Notes: generated from the letters alone by a model not told the origin. DNA of 64,000 nucleotides from Ascarosepion bandense (GCA_037127315.1 JBBBDQ010001935.1:3400001-3464000); one strand, 5' to 3'; counted from the stretch's first letter, positions 31,691 through 42,199 are shown. A program made the numbers and translations.

Positions 31691-33205
31691 GTAATTTGGA
31701 GTTTTCTTCAAACGAAAAGTGTATGGTTTCGTTTGATATTGTCAGTTTATATACTAACGTCCCGTTATTAGAGAGTATAAACATTTGTGCTGACATGTTG
31801 TATCGAGGCGGTTTTGGCCCTGCGATTATTCCCGAGGAAATTTTCTTGGAATGTATGCGGTTGGCTACTGAAGGAGTCGAGTTCAGTTTCAATGGGATTA
31901 TGTATGCACAGACGGACGGTGTCGCTATGGGGAGTCCTTTGGGTCCTTTCCTGTCTAATATCTTCGTGGGTTATTACGAACGTGTGCTATTCGAGAAGGT
32001 CAATGAACCTTTAGTTTATCGTCGTTATGTTGATGATACCTTCTCAATATTTAACAGCACATTTGAAGCTGAACAGTTTTTAGTTCAGCTGAATTCCCTA
32101 CATCCTTCTCTTCAGTTTACTATGGAGATGGAGAATGACGGAGGTCTTCCATTTTTAGATGTCTTTGTTCAGCGTAGGGATAATGTTTTCGTAACATCTG
32201 TGTTTCGTAAACCGAGCTTTACAGGCCTATATACGAATTGGAACTCTTTCGTCCCTAAGTCCCGAAAAATTGGCCTAATAGAAACTTTGGTTCACCGTGC
32301 CCTGCATATTTGTTCTCCTGAATGCTTGGCCAGTGAGTTAACACGCCTGCATGATATTTTTGAGGGGAACGGGTACCCTATTAATTTTGTGAGACGGGTT
32401 ATTGCCCGTAAAATTAAACGGTTTAAAGAACCAAAAGTTGAAGGGCCAAGTCGCTGTCCTTTATACCTAAAATTACCTTGGCTTGGTCGACAATGTCTTG
32501 CTGTTACTGATAAAGTTTCGGCTAATATTTCGTCGGGCTATTTTTCAGTAAAATTGCGTGTTGTTTACAAAACAAGGCCTTTGTTTCCATCTTTTGTTAA
32601 GGATTGGTTGTCCTATTTTCGTAAAAATTCTGTTGTGTATAAATTTAAATGCTGTTGCGATGCAGCATACATAGGACGAACCAATCTGAGATTGGAGACA
32701 CGGGTTGCGCAGCATGTCCCCGCGAATTTACGTTTGGGCAATTCTAACAGCAATATAAGGACGACTCAGGCTGTGCTTGATTCAGCAATCGGCCAACACC
32801 TGTTGGACAATCCGGCTTGTGCCTCCTCTTATGAGGACAGTTGGTTTTCTGTCTTGCACAGTGCTCGTTCGTCATATCATCTACGTATTTTGGAGGCCAT
32901 TTGCCTTAAAATCCAACAGCCGAGCCTGTGCAGGCAGAAAGAGCAGTTCTTACGCTCTTTGCAACTACTGGTGAGTTTATGAGTGTAACCTTTTTCTTTT
33001 TTATTTTCACTCTTGTGGAATTTATATGTTTACACCCCCCCCCTCACTTTTTAATATTCCTTAATAAATTTATTTTTAAGCGAGTTCCATCATCTCCCAG
33101 TGTTGCAAATATTCCATTCTGTTCTGTCCTCTTACTTACCTATTCATGTAATTTTGCCAACGTGACCCTTGACAAGTGTTGGCCGAAAGGTTCCTCGGGT
33201 TAAAT
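31691..33205 (+). mobile_element. Penelope-like element, 5'-truncated
   Basis: Contains the intact ORF at 31696-32982 and a ~220-bp 3' region ending near TGTTGGCCGAAAGGTTCCT (33178). Truncation is inferred because the ORF starts inside the RT domain, at the motif normally preceded by about 200-300 residues. A (TA)n tract follows. Confidence 0.8.
31696..32982 (+). CDS. Penelope-like reverse transcriptase / GIY-YIG endonuclease (N-terminally truncated)
   Basis: A 428-codon open frame, the longest real coding region in the window. RT motifs: VSFDIVSLYTNVPL (residues 11-24, first catalytic Asp), GVAMGSPLGPFLSN (75-88), YVDD (111-114, catalytic) and LPFLDVFVQR (151-160). The GIY-YIG nuclease follows: VVYKFKCCCDAAYIGR (about 313-328), an Arg/His pair near 336-340, and the likely catalytic Glu in RILEA (about 400). 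This RT plus GIY-YIG order defines Penelope-like elements, whose product copies element RNA and nicks DNA in the nucleus. Residues essential for both activities appear intact and there are no stops, suggesting a young copy, but the N-terminal RT region is missing and no promoter is evident. The start codon is the first Met of the remaining frame and is probably not the original. Confidence 0.9.
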   Translation: MEFSSNEKCMVSFDIVSLYTNVPLLESINICADMLYRGGFGPAIIPEEIFLECMRLATEGVEFSFNGIMYAQTDGVAMGSPLGPFLSNIFVGYYERVLFEKVNEPLVYRRYVDDTFSIFNSTFEAEQFLVQLNSLHPSLQFTMEMENDGGLPFLDVFVQRRDNVFVTSVFRKPSFTGLYTNWNSFVPKSRKIGLIETLVHRALHICSPECLASELTRLHDIFEGNGYPINFVRRVIARKIKRFKEPKVEGPSRCPLYLKLPWLGRQCLAVTDKVSANISSGYFSVKLRVVYKTRPLFPSFVKDWLSYFRKNSVVYKFKCCCDAAYIGRTNLRLETRVAQHVPANLRLGNSNSNIRTTQAVLDSAIGQHLLDNPACASSYEDSWFSVLHSARSSYHLRILEAICLKIQQPSLCRQKEQFLRSLQLLVSL

Positions 33206-33223
33206 TAAAATGACGTCCTCACT

Positions 33224-33256
<33 letters not shown>

Positions 33257-33259
<3 letters not shown>

Positions 33260-33515
33260 TAATATTTTTTATTGGTATTTATAATAAAAAACATTTTAGA
33301 CTCAATAAATCCACTAGAACTCCATCTACTCCCCACTTAATTGTCTAAATATGGTAATATTTGGTTTCTAAATTTCTATATATATATGAATATCATTCAC
33401 TAACACTTGTAACCGTAAATCACCTGATGAGGTACGATTGATAGTACCGAAACACGACAGCTCTTGAGTAGCAGTGAAAAATATTTTTATTATAAATACC
33501 AATAATAAAATATTA
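33257..33515. mobile_element. foldback/MITE-like element with hammerhead-like core
   Basis: Terminal inverted repeats of about 38 bp (GTAATATTTTTTATTGGTAT at the left; ATACCAATAATAAAATATTAC at the right). The interior includes CTGATGA (33424-33430), GGTAC/GTACC stem (33431-33435 with 33444-33448) and GAAA (33449-33452), the core half of a hammerhead. No matching stem I is found. A (TA)n tract precedes it (33225-33256). Confidence 0.55.
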
Positions 33516-34040
33516 CTATAAATTTTGCTCTACTACATATCAAAAACCTTTAAAAACTAAATGTTACAAACTGTGGAATATATATTCCATTTGTTCTAAT
33601 TTTTAAGAGTATATATATATATATATATATATAAATATATAATATTAACTATAGTAATAACAAAACCAATAGTAACAGAACTAACTCTGCCGAAACTAGT
33701 ATTAATTAAGCTATAATTAAAATCCTCTTGTACAACCCACCGAGAATGAATTCGGAGGGAAAAGAAGGGGAAGTAAAAAAAGAAACAAACGAAGTACATG
33801 AGCAAAAAGTCAAGCACTCGTAAGAAAGAAAAAAAAACCCAAGATGAAAACCCTAACACTAAAGCGTTCAATACGAAAGTAGAGCAAACAAAGACAGAAA
33901 TCTAAGCAAAAGCCAACAGCTTACTACGGTTTCGCCCTACGGCTTGTCAGGGAAATTGGAGCCAATTTCGCTGACGAGCCGTAGGGCGAAACCGTGGTAG
34001 GTTGTTGACTCTTGCTTATATTTCTGTCTTTGTTTGCTCT
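33516..34040 (-). repeat. hairpin-tailed repeat family H, copy 3
   Basis: Contains GCGTTCAATACGAAAGTAGAGC, as in the other H copies, followed by a 160-bp near-perfect palindrome (33881-34040). Palindrome core: CGGTTTCGCCCTACGGCTTG against its complement, with a tiny loop at about 33959-33961. (TA)n near 33610-33645. The minus-strand 91-aa ORF is not recognised. Confidence 0.6.
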
Positions 34041-34595
34041 GCTTGTATACGGACAGGTAAAGAATTCAGCAGATATACAAAGATAGAAAGGGGCGTAAGA
34101 CAAGGATGTGTCTTTTCACCGGATCTGTTCAACTTGTACAGCGAAATTATTTTGAGGACTCTAGAAGTTATGCCTGAATTTGTCATCGCAGGCCACAATT
34201 TAAACAACCTAAGATACTCAGATTATACAGTGCTGATTGTAGACAGAGAAAGGCAACTACAAGACCTCCTACAGAAGGTAACTGAAGAGAGTGATAAGAA
34301 AGGACTACAAATAAACTGCAAGAAAACCGAATTCATGGTCATCAGTAAAAAGGCAGCCCAGTATACGAAATCCAGGTCGAGGATACTAGCAGGTACAAAA
34401 ATTTAAATACATGGGAAGTGTTATAACAGAAGACGGAAAGTGCAACACAGAGATCCGAAGGCGAATTGGCATGGCAAAGGAAGCATTCCAGAAGTTGAGT
34501 AAAGTATTAAGAAACAGGACAATTTCGCTAGAAACAACGAAGAGAGTACTGGATTGCTATGTGATGTCGGTTCTTCAATATAGTAGAAGAATTTT
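34041..34595 (+). mobile_element. RTE-type LINE fragment (RT domain)
   Basis: Starts within ...CIRTGKEFSRYTKIERGVRQG. It includes GVRQGCVFSPDLFNLYSEII, then LRYSDYTVLIVD where YADD has decayed to YSDY, then KKGLQINCKKTEFMVISKK and, after a frameshift near 34400, YMGSVITEDGKCNTEIRRRI to CYVMSVLQYS. Truncated at both ends. It abuts the H palindrome at its left edge. Confidence 0.75.
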
Positions 34596-35049
34596 TAAAA
34601 ACTTCTTAACGTTTATTTAGTTCTTCAAAATGTAGCAATTTCATATTAACCTTGATTTATCTATCAATCAATACAGATTAATACTTTATACGCGACACAC
34701 TCGCCCACGCCCACGCCCACGCCCACCTCCATATATACAAGATACTTCAGATATGTAAGATACAATTATAAAGAAAAATAAAATATTCAAGAGCAAAAAT
34801 AAACTCTAATAAAAAGTATACACATTTAAACTGGTTCGTTCACCAGTCTTTTCTGGTGAGGAGTGTAGCTAGACAGACAGTAGGATTAAAAACATGACCT
34901 TTCACTGGGGAGGTGAACTTTTTTGTAGGGTCAATCGTAGTGGAGGCATCCTGTACTGAAGTCCATTGTCAGGGCAGAAGATTCCCTCGATGAAATCAGT
35001 AGCCACGTGTCCGTGACCAAGACGAGCCTTTAAGTTGGAGGACATCGAC
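34596..35049. other. unassigned; short (CGCCCA)n
   Basis: No gene. A (CGCCCA)4 tract near 34709-34733. The rest is unrecognised. Confidence 0.4.
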
Positions 35050-36243
35050 TTCTTCTTCTTCTATGTGCCTTGTTCTTTCGGCGATCATGGGCTTCCACGT
35101 CTTCCTATTCCTGGTGGCTATTAGTACGCTTTTTTCTGTTACACCACGCAACCCTCGCTCTGCTATCCACCCGCTCAGACCTGTCAAGTATGTTACACAC
35201 TGCTTTCCCCTGTCTCTCTTTTCCTCTATCTGGCCTGTGAGTATCAGATTCTCCAAGCCCTCCTTTCTCATTGCATGTCACAAAAACTTTAGCTGTCTTT
35301 TCCTGATGTTCATTATTAATTTTCTTTTCGTTTCCATTCTTTCCAAAACCTCATCATTGCTCACGTGGTCGATCCATGATATTCGCAGGATCCTACTGTA
35401 GAACCACATTTCAGTTGCTTCAAGTTTTACCTTCATCTTTGATGAGATTGTCCAGCATTCACTGCCATATTGAAGAACTTACATCACATAGCAATCCAGT
35501 ACTTTCTTCTTTGTTTGTAGTGAATTTTTCCTGTTACTTAATATTCTGCTCAGCTTCTGGAATGCCTTCTTCGCCATGCCAATTCGCCTTCGGATCTCTG
35601 TGTAGTACTTTAGGTTTTTTTTTTTTTTTGCTTGCTGATGACCATGCATTGCAGTCTTTTCTTGTCACTCTCTTTAGCTACCTTCTGCAGAAGGTATTGT
35701 AGTTTCCTTTCCGTGTCTGCTATCAGCACTGTATCATTTGCGTACCTTATGTTGTTCAGATTGTGGTCTCCGATGACGAATCCTGGTATGAGTCCTCAGA
35801 ATAGTCTCGCTGTACAAATTGACTAGATCCGGCGAAAAGACACGTCCTTGTCTTACGCTCTTTTCTGTCTTTGTATATTTGCTGAATTCGTTTCCTGTCC
35901 GCATGCAAGAGATTTGTTGCCAGTAGAGATTCTTGATTACGCTTATGTCTTTTCCAAATATGTCGAGGTTGCTGAGCATTTCTATCAATTCTTTGTGGCG
36001 TATTTTGTCGAACGCCTTCGCATAATCGATAAAACATTGGTACACATCCTTTTTCATTTGAATTGCATCCTAATCATAAATATAGCGTTCCTTGTTCCAG
36101 TGTCCAATCTCTTTCCTTGCCCAGATCTCTGATCTGATTCTGCTTTTCGCTCTATTCATCAGGATTCGGACGATGAGTTTTGTTATATGGCTCATTAAAC
36201 TGATTGTTCGGTGCAGTTCGCACACGTTTGTACCAGGCTTCAT
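35050..36243 (-). mobile_element. RTE-type LINE fragment (RT and C-terminus), inverted
   Basis: On the minus strand: HRTISLMSHITKLIVRILMN, MKKDVYQCFIDYAKAFDKIR (RT motif A with catalytic Asp), NLYWQQISCMRTGNEFSKYT, SVRQGRVFSPDLVNLYSETI, then the YADD region damaged, the KKVLD/YVMSVLQYGSEC region, and RQLKFL.HAMRKEGLENLIL to GTRHIEEEE. It ends at the LINE's GAA-rich tail (35049-35062 complement). Several frameshifts. The most complete RT motif A of any RTE copy here. Confidence 0.8.
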
Positions 36244-36260
36244 AGGACATTAATAAGGAG

Positions 36261-36559
36261 AGGTGCGTTGTGGTGCAGTGGATATCGACTCGGAATGAGA
36301 GATCGGGTGCCGAGTTCGAATTCCAGTTGAATTTCTTGCATTCACTTCCGCTCAAATACTCATGGGAAAGGTATTAATTCGTCTTTTTCCTCTAGTTATG
36401 GGTTAAATAATAAAACTGATTGGGTTCTATAGCCTTGGGTGGCAACCAGTCTACCTCAGAAAGCTACCTACTTCGTGATAATATTCTGCCCAGTCAGTCA
36501 TGTCTCTTTCGAGACATGATCGCCCAAGCGCGTATCACGTATGGCACTTAACTGGCTGA
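36261..36559 (+). mobile_element. family-A SINE
   Basis: Head GGTGCGTTGTGGTGCAGTGG with B-box GAGTTCGAATTCC, a central GGCAACCAGTCTACC box, a CATGTCTCTTTCGAGACATG hairpin and end GGCACTTAACTGGCTGA. Full-length form, with a small deletion in the GCAATGGCAACC region. Confidence 0.85.
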
Positions 36560-36989
36560 TCAGCTCTACCCATTCTACTTACTCAAAACTGGTTCGGTAT
36601 AAATGAATGACTCTCCTGGATTTCAAAACAGATATGGAGAGGGAGCTGGTCAGCTACTCAGTTGCACATCGACCCTAAAACTATATTTGGTGATAGGACA
36701 AATGGTGAAGTGCACATGTCCAGCTGAGAAAAAAAAAACAAAAACAAACAAACAAAAAAAAAAACCCCAGAAAAATGATTCAATAATTCAAGTTCGAATA
36801 TAACCTCGAAATGGACGGCATGTCCAGATTTTGTGGTTTTCTTTAATGTTGGGCATCATATCAAATAAATTTGACATCCAAATCAAAAATTGTCTGTAAA
36901 CTGATCCACGTTCAGGTTTTTCTGCTTTTATTCCAGTAATTTCGACCGTCTCTGTCATTATCAAAAACTCAATATTGCCAATATGGTAG
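36560..36989. other. unassigned AT-rich DNA
   Basis: No gene seen. The 66-aa ORF at 36603-36803 ends in an A-rich repeat and has no recognised motif. Confidence 0.4.
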
Positions 36990-37260
36990 ATAAAGTTTTT
37001 GCCTAGATTTTATGAGGTTAAGCGCAGTACTAGATTGGCAACAAGGTCTCATCATTTTAGAGTTAAAATAGCTAAATGTAACCGTAAGTTCCATGCTAAC
37101 AGTTTCTTCTCTCGCACTTCTCACTTGTGGAACTCTCCGTTAACTTCTTGCTTCCCAGTCACCTTCGATCTTCAAAAGTATAAATTCAGTGTTACTCGCT
37201 ATCTTCTGACTTCTTAATTCTTGTCTTTAATTCTAGTTTTTCAAGTGCAAATCTTAATAA
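36990..37260 (+). mobile_element. CR1/Jockey-like LINE ORF2 C-terminal fragment
   Basis: STRLATRSHHFRVKIAKCNR, FFSRTSHLWNS and CFPVTFDLQKYKF correspond to the extreme C-terminus of this LINE family, compared with 60845-61234 and 62789-63052. It lacks the GCTCGGGGTGA-type tail and may be a different subfamily. Confidence 0.65.
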
Positions 37261-37551
37261 AGTATTTGTTCTCTCTTCTCTATAAATCCGCCTTTATTAC
37301 GTTCCAGCAAGGACGACCCAAGTGTCTTTGAAGTGCTTCACAACGTAAGTATTAGTGCATGCAAGAAAATTATTCTCAGCTTCCACGATTTGCAAATACA
37401 ATTTAAAAGTATACGCGCATGCGCAGAAACATGCATAAATATATAATTATACTATGACGCACAACCGTACACACAAACACATCTAAAAAGAAAGCTTATA
37501 TATATATATTGATTATTTAATTACTTAGTTTTTGGTTATAATAAAATTCGT
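37261..37551. other. unassigned
   Basis: No recognised feature apart from a short (TA)n at 37499-37509. Confidence 0.35.
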
Positions 37552-37858
37552 CAGTCAGTTAAGTGCCATACGTGATACACGCTTGGGCGATCATGTCTCT
37601 CTCGAGACATGACTGACTGGGCAGAAGATTATCCCGCAGTAGGTTGCCATTGCTTTCTGCGGTAGACTGGTTGCCGACCAAGGCTATAGAACCCAATCTG
37701 TCCTGTTATTTAACCCATAACTGGAAGGAATAGACGGATTAATACCTTTCCCAAGGGTATTTGCACGTAAATTAACGCAATGGATTCAGCTGGAATTTGA
37801 ACTCGGCTCCCCGATTTCTCGTTCCGAGCCGATATCCATTGCACCACAACGCACATCC
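37552..37858 (-). mobile_element. family-A SINE
   Basis: Complete minus-strand copy from CAGTCAGTTAAGTGCCATAC to the head complement ending GCACATCC. A/B boxes and the central GGCAACC region are intact, one of the best-preserved copies. No clear target duplication is found. Confidence 0.85.
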
Positions 37859-37931
37859 GTACACAGTTGTATTAAAAAGTGTTCAATGCAATTATATTGT
37901 AGAACTTTTGAATATTCTTCATTTGTAAACG

Positions 37932-38061
37932 AGTTATTACGCGACCTAGGTTTCTACCATGTGGTGTCTTCAGGCGATTTGCAGTAATATTTATTATTAA
38001 CTAATTATTGCAAATCGCCTGAAGGCACCACATGGTAGAAACCTAGGTTGCGTAATAACTT
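37932..38061. repeat. foldback element F1, copy 2
   Basis: ~58-bp arms nearly perfectly complementary: AGTTATTACGCGACCTAGG, TTCTACCATGTGGTG and TCTTCAGGCGATTTGCA with their complements. Related to 11096-11247. Confidence 0.8.
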
Positions 38062-38594
38062 TATTTCTTCATGTTCTTTTACACTCATTAACCCATTGCG
38101 TCTTAGTGGATATATTATCAAGTTTGGGGTGAAATTACTAAAAAACTCAGTTTTATTCACAAGATTTGGGTATCCCTGTGATAGTTTTGTGGATTTATGT
38201 AAACCAAGATGACTAAGAACAACTTGATTATTAATGCTCAATTCTCTGAGAGCTAAAATGATGTAGTAAAATTAAAGAATCGTCAAAAAGTTCGGAATTT
38301 TATTTGTTGAATGACTCAACATTTGTCTATCTGAGATAAAGAACAACTTCAAATTTCATGTTTGCTTGAAGGATCATTCAGATCCCAGACTTAAGCTGAC
38401 TGCAATTCGAAACAATGGCGTTACACTTGATATAAGATCTCAAGCATTTTTGAAATTAGTTAAAAAATAAATAAATTCAGTAAACAAAAATGTGCAAAAG
38501 TAGAAAAAAGACATGTAAGTGACAAAAAAAAATCCTTTGCTACTACGGAGAGCAGTACCAATAACAGATAGAATGCAACAGATCAGAATACATG
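38062..38594. other. unassigned; weak retrotransposon-like reading
   Basis: A degenerate plus-strand reading at about 38335-38470 (NNFKFHVCLKDHSDPRLKL) is vaguely Gag-like but too weak to call. The rest is unassigned. Confidence 0.25.
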
Positions 38595-38975
38595 TGTTGT
38601 GGGGTTCTCTCTTTTCATAAAGATGGACTCGTCCAGAGTATACTTATACTACTGCTATAGAAGCGAAATGAGAGAATGCCACGTGTTCACAGAGAGTTAA
38701 CCGGAGATTACGAGAGTCCAGAGAGAGATTAGCAGTCACTACACAGTGGTTCATACTTGCTCTCTGCTCCACTCTTCGAGAAGATTATTACGCTGTACCC
38801 GTCAGCTTTCGATGCGGACATACTCAATATACTACGGTTTCAATTCCAGAGACCCTCATTCCTGGACAACTAATCTTCATTCAAGTCTATATCCTTACGT
38901 TAATACACTTATTTTCTATCTCAATTACTGGTCATTTTTCATTTATTTGTGCGGACCCCATTCCCGGGATCCACA
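38595..38975 (+). mobile_element. LTR-like sequence
   Basis: Starts TGTTGTGGGGTTCTCTC and ends TTCCCGGGATCCACA, similar in organisation to 25168-25553 (TGTTGTGG...CCCGGGAT...CA). The interior is rich in GAGAGTC motifs. No flanking duplication is seen. A full element is not present because LINE sequence begins soon after. Confidence 0.4.
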
Positions 38976-39089
38976 AGAACTTGCTTTGTTCATTTTTGGT
39001 AGACCATAATAGTAAGAGAGAAAGAAGTACAAAGACAAGTAGAAAGACTAGTGAGAAAAGAAAATACAAATAGTAAGTTGCATGAATAA

Positions 39090-39111
39090 AGCAATGGACA
39101 ACAACACCGGC

Positions 39112-39163
<52 letters not shown>

Positions 39164-39228
39164 TAGAAAGAAATCGATAGCAGAAATCGATTGATAATGA
39201 AAAATGGCATAATAATAACAACAACAAC

Positions 39229-39277
<49 letters not shown>

Positions 39278-40250
39278 TTGTTAAAAACCAGAAGGAGAAA
39301 ACTTGTCTATTAATTGATATGGCTTGTCCAGCGGATTGTAACATAGCAATCAAGGAATTTGAAAAACTGTCAAAATATAAAGACCTGGAAATTGAAATAG
39401 AAAAAATGTGGAAATTGAAAACAAGAGTTGTGCCAGTGATAGTAGGTGCACTTGGAATGATAAAAAATGGAACAAAACAACACATTGAAAGAATCCCTGG
39501 AAACCCCAGCTTAAGAGATATACAAAAAATTGTCTTATTAAGTACAGCCCACACACTAAGGAAAACTTTATCTATGTAATGCTGGGGATGATAGGGAAGA
39601 TAGAAAAACATGAAATGGAGCCATAACAACACGCCACTACCTGCCTTAGGTCTCCCCGCAGACTTGGTTGGTAGTGAGACCAAAGCAGAAATCGAAATAT
39701 GATGAAAAATGACATAATAATAATAATAAATAGAAGATGTGACCATTCCATGGGATTAAACCATCGACACAGACAGCAAATAGGCCGGGCATTACTATTA
39801 AAAACCAAAAGGAAAAAACTTGTTTATTAATTGCTATGGCTTGTCCAGCGGATTGTAACATAGCAACCAAGGAATTCGAAAAACTGTCAAAATATAAAGA
39901 CCTGCTAATTGAAATAGAAAAAAATGTGGAAATTGAAAACAAGTATGGTACCAGTGATACTGGGTGCACTTGGAAGGTTAAAAAATGGAACAAAACAACA
40001 CATTAAAAGAATCCCTGGAAACCTTAAGGGATATACAAAATATTGTCTTGTTAAATACAGCCCACACACTAAGAAGAACTTTGTCTATGTAACGCTAAGG
40101 ATGTTAGGGGAGATAGAAAAAACATGAAATGGAGCCATAACAAAACGCCACCACCTGCCTTAGGTCTTCTTGCAGACTTGGTAGGTAGTGCGACCATAAC
40201 AGAAATCGAATTATGATGAGAAATACAATAATAATAATAATAATAGTGAT
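39090..40250 (+). mobile_element. non-LTR retrotransposon C-terminal tail, two tandem copies with (AAT)n
   Basis: Two units of about 500 bp, at 39295-39720 and 39800-40240, each with LIDMACPADCNIAIKEFEKL (second copy LIAMACPADCNIATKEFEKL), SKYKDL, KTRVVPVIVGALG or equivalent, KRIPGN and HTLRK. After the stop each has a ~100-bp 3'UTR and an (AAT/ATA)n tail. The protein piece resembles the C-terminal end of an RT-encoding LINE; I cannot name the clade. (AAT)n also precedes the first unit (39110-39160 and 39225-39275). The long minus-strand Leu-rich ORF is a repeat translation. Confidence 0.6.
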
Positions 40251-40620
40251 GATGATGCTTGTCATTTCCTTTATTAGCTTGCACGACAGTTACGCCCTGC
40301 CAAAACCGCATCAATAATAGACTATTCCGTTTTGATCGCGTGTAAAGACAAAAGATCTATCAGAGTCTCTACTTGTTTTCAGTGGAAAAAGATAGATGTG
40401 TTTAACGCCACCCGCTAATATACCATGAATAAGGGGTTGTATAAGGGATTGACTCAATATGGTATAAGGGGTTGTTCCGTTCTATCAAAAACCTACTTGG
40501 ATCCAGTGAGAAAATAAAAGAAGAAAAGTGTTTCAGGTCTGTTTCAGTGAAATGCAAAAAGTTGCCAATTTTAAATCATTTGTACCTCTTTCTATCTAAA
40601 ATAACGCCCACCACTCATAT
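40251..40620. other. unassigned; short direct repeat
   Basis: ATAAGGGGTTGT occurs twice (about 40429 and 40465). No gene. Confidence 0.35.
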
Positions 40621-41056
40621 TGTTGTATATCGACAAACAACAAACACGCATATATATAAAAATATAAGTTATATTTTTATTAATGACGATGAACCGTGTA
40701 GCATAGGGGACAGAGAATTGAGAGAGCGCGCCTCTAATGGGTCGACGGGAGTGTAGTCGTATCTGTTGTGTCTCTCTTCACCGGCCGATCTCTGTCGCTC
40801 CTCTACTGCTACTCTGGTCTGGTGAATCCGTGCGCCGAGGTCTTTTTATAATCTCCAAAACCGGGACTTTTTCTTCCGGTTTTGCCTCGCCCACGCACGC
40901 CCACGTAATTCTCAGAGACACCTGTTCTGTTTGCCTCTGTAGCCATTTCCGCTACTGCCGGAAATAAGGTCAAACAAACATCCGTTCCTTTCAACGACCG
41001 GAAACACCCCCGCTTGCATCAGCCTTCCTCGGGTGGGGCCAGATTGTTATATTACA
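40621..41056 (-). mobile_element. probable solo LTR
   Basis: 436 bp with TGT...ACA ends, flanked on both sides by ATAT (40617-40620 and 41057-41060), a possible 4-bp target duplication. On the minus strand it has a TATA box (TTATAAAAAGA, about 40841-40851) in the first half and AATAAA (about 40678) near its end, the order expected for U3-R-U5. It is GC-richer than its surroundings. No internal retroelement genes flank it. The duplication is AT-only, so chance is possible. Confidence 0.5.
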
Positions 41057-41544
41057 ATATTTATTATTGTTATGGAAATATTGTGCTGAAGTTGTTAAGC
41101 CCAAATGTATAATGATGCAATAGAGGAATTTCGACGGATATTTCAGAATAAAAGAACTCGTAGAACTCACCATGAGATTATACAATCATTAACTAAAGAA
41201 TTAAGAGTCATAAGAAAAAAATTGTAACACATTTTTCAGGTCTTAGGGGTGAAATACGATCTTAGTCCAGGGACATTTCGTTGTGTTCCGTGTTCGGTCC
41301 GAAAACCGAATACAATGTGGTGCGCTTGTCTCGTGAACAAGGTCGACCTTTACGTGATGTGTTCATGAAATAAAGGCACACCTACCGACCGTTGGTTGAT
41401 GGATAGTTCGGCAGAACAAATAGACAAATTCCAGCCGATCATGTAAGCCAATTCATCGCAATTCACGAGTCCTAAATCGACAATCCAATGAGTGGGAAAC
41501 AGTTGCATACCTATACTGAATCAGTGATCATTTGGTATGAATGA
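41057..41544. other. unassigned
   Basis: No recognised element or gene. The sequence is of mixed composition and looks unique. Confidence 0.35.
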
Positions 41545-41850
41545 GATCATTGGGGTGCCGTGGATATCGACTCGGAACGACAAATCTGGGTGCCGAGTTC
41601 GAATTCCAGTTGAATTCCTTTCATTTACTTACGCACAAATACCCTTTGGGAAAGGTATTAATCTGTCTCTTCCCTCCAGTTACGGGTTAAATAATAGGAC
41701 AGATTGGGTTCTATAACCTTGGCGGGTAACCAGTCTGCCGCAGAAAGCAATGGCAACATACTGCTGGATAATCTTCTGCCCAGTCAGTCATGTCTCTTTC
41801 AAGACATGATCGTCCAAAGCGTGTATCAGGTATGGCACTTAACTGACTGA
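41545..41850 (+). mobile_element. family-A SINE
   Basis: Head GGGGTGCCGTGGATATCGAC, B-box GAGTTCGAATTCC, central GGTAACCAGTCTGCC and end GGCACTTAACTGACTGA. Similar sequences flank it (GAATGAGATCA left; GAAATCAGATCA right), a likely imperfect target duplication. Confidence 0.85.
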
Positions 41851-42199
41851 AATCAGATCAGTTCCTTTAACTCGGTGCTTGATGAAGGGTGGGTGTCCAA
41901 AGCTGTGAATCTTTCACCAAGTAATCTAACCAATTCGGTGGCCGGTCAAAATTTCTTCTTCATTACCCAGCCCTCGCCTACGCGGCGAGTGGCACAAAGC
42001 ATGTCAGCCGAATTCTGCTCGTCGTCGTCCTGCGGCCTTGGCCAAGATAGAACTCACTACACCCCTCCAGTATTCCCTGTGCATTTGGAACCCTGGCCCA
42101 GTTTATAGCGAAATTCACAATCTTGTCAAATAGCTGAATACTTGATGCTTCGCCAGGGCTACCATGGGTGTTTTTATTGTGACACCAACACTAGAGGGA
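41851..42199. other. unassigned, possibly the tail of the next SINE
   Basis: No recognised domain in the 77-aa ORF at 41875-42108. Sequence from about 42130 to 42199 may be a third type of SINE tail, because it continues directly from the shared middle of the 5S/tRNA SINE. Confidence 0.3.

Noticed and set aside
33424..33452. Complete hammerhead ribozyme
   Set aside because: The core and stem II are good, but no stem I with a NUH cleavage site could be paired on either side. Kept only as a hammerhead-like core.
39048..39746. 232-aa minus-strand ORF with poly-Leu
   Set aside because: Crosses (AAT)n tracts; the real coding remnant is on the plus strand (39319-39579).
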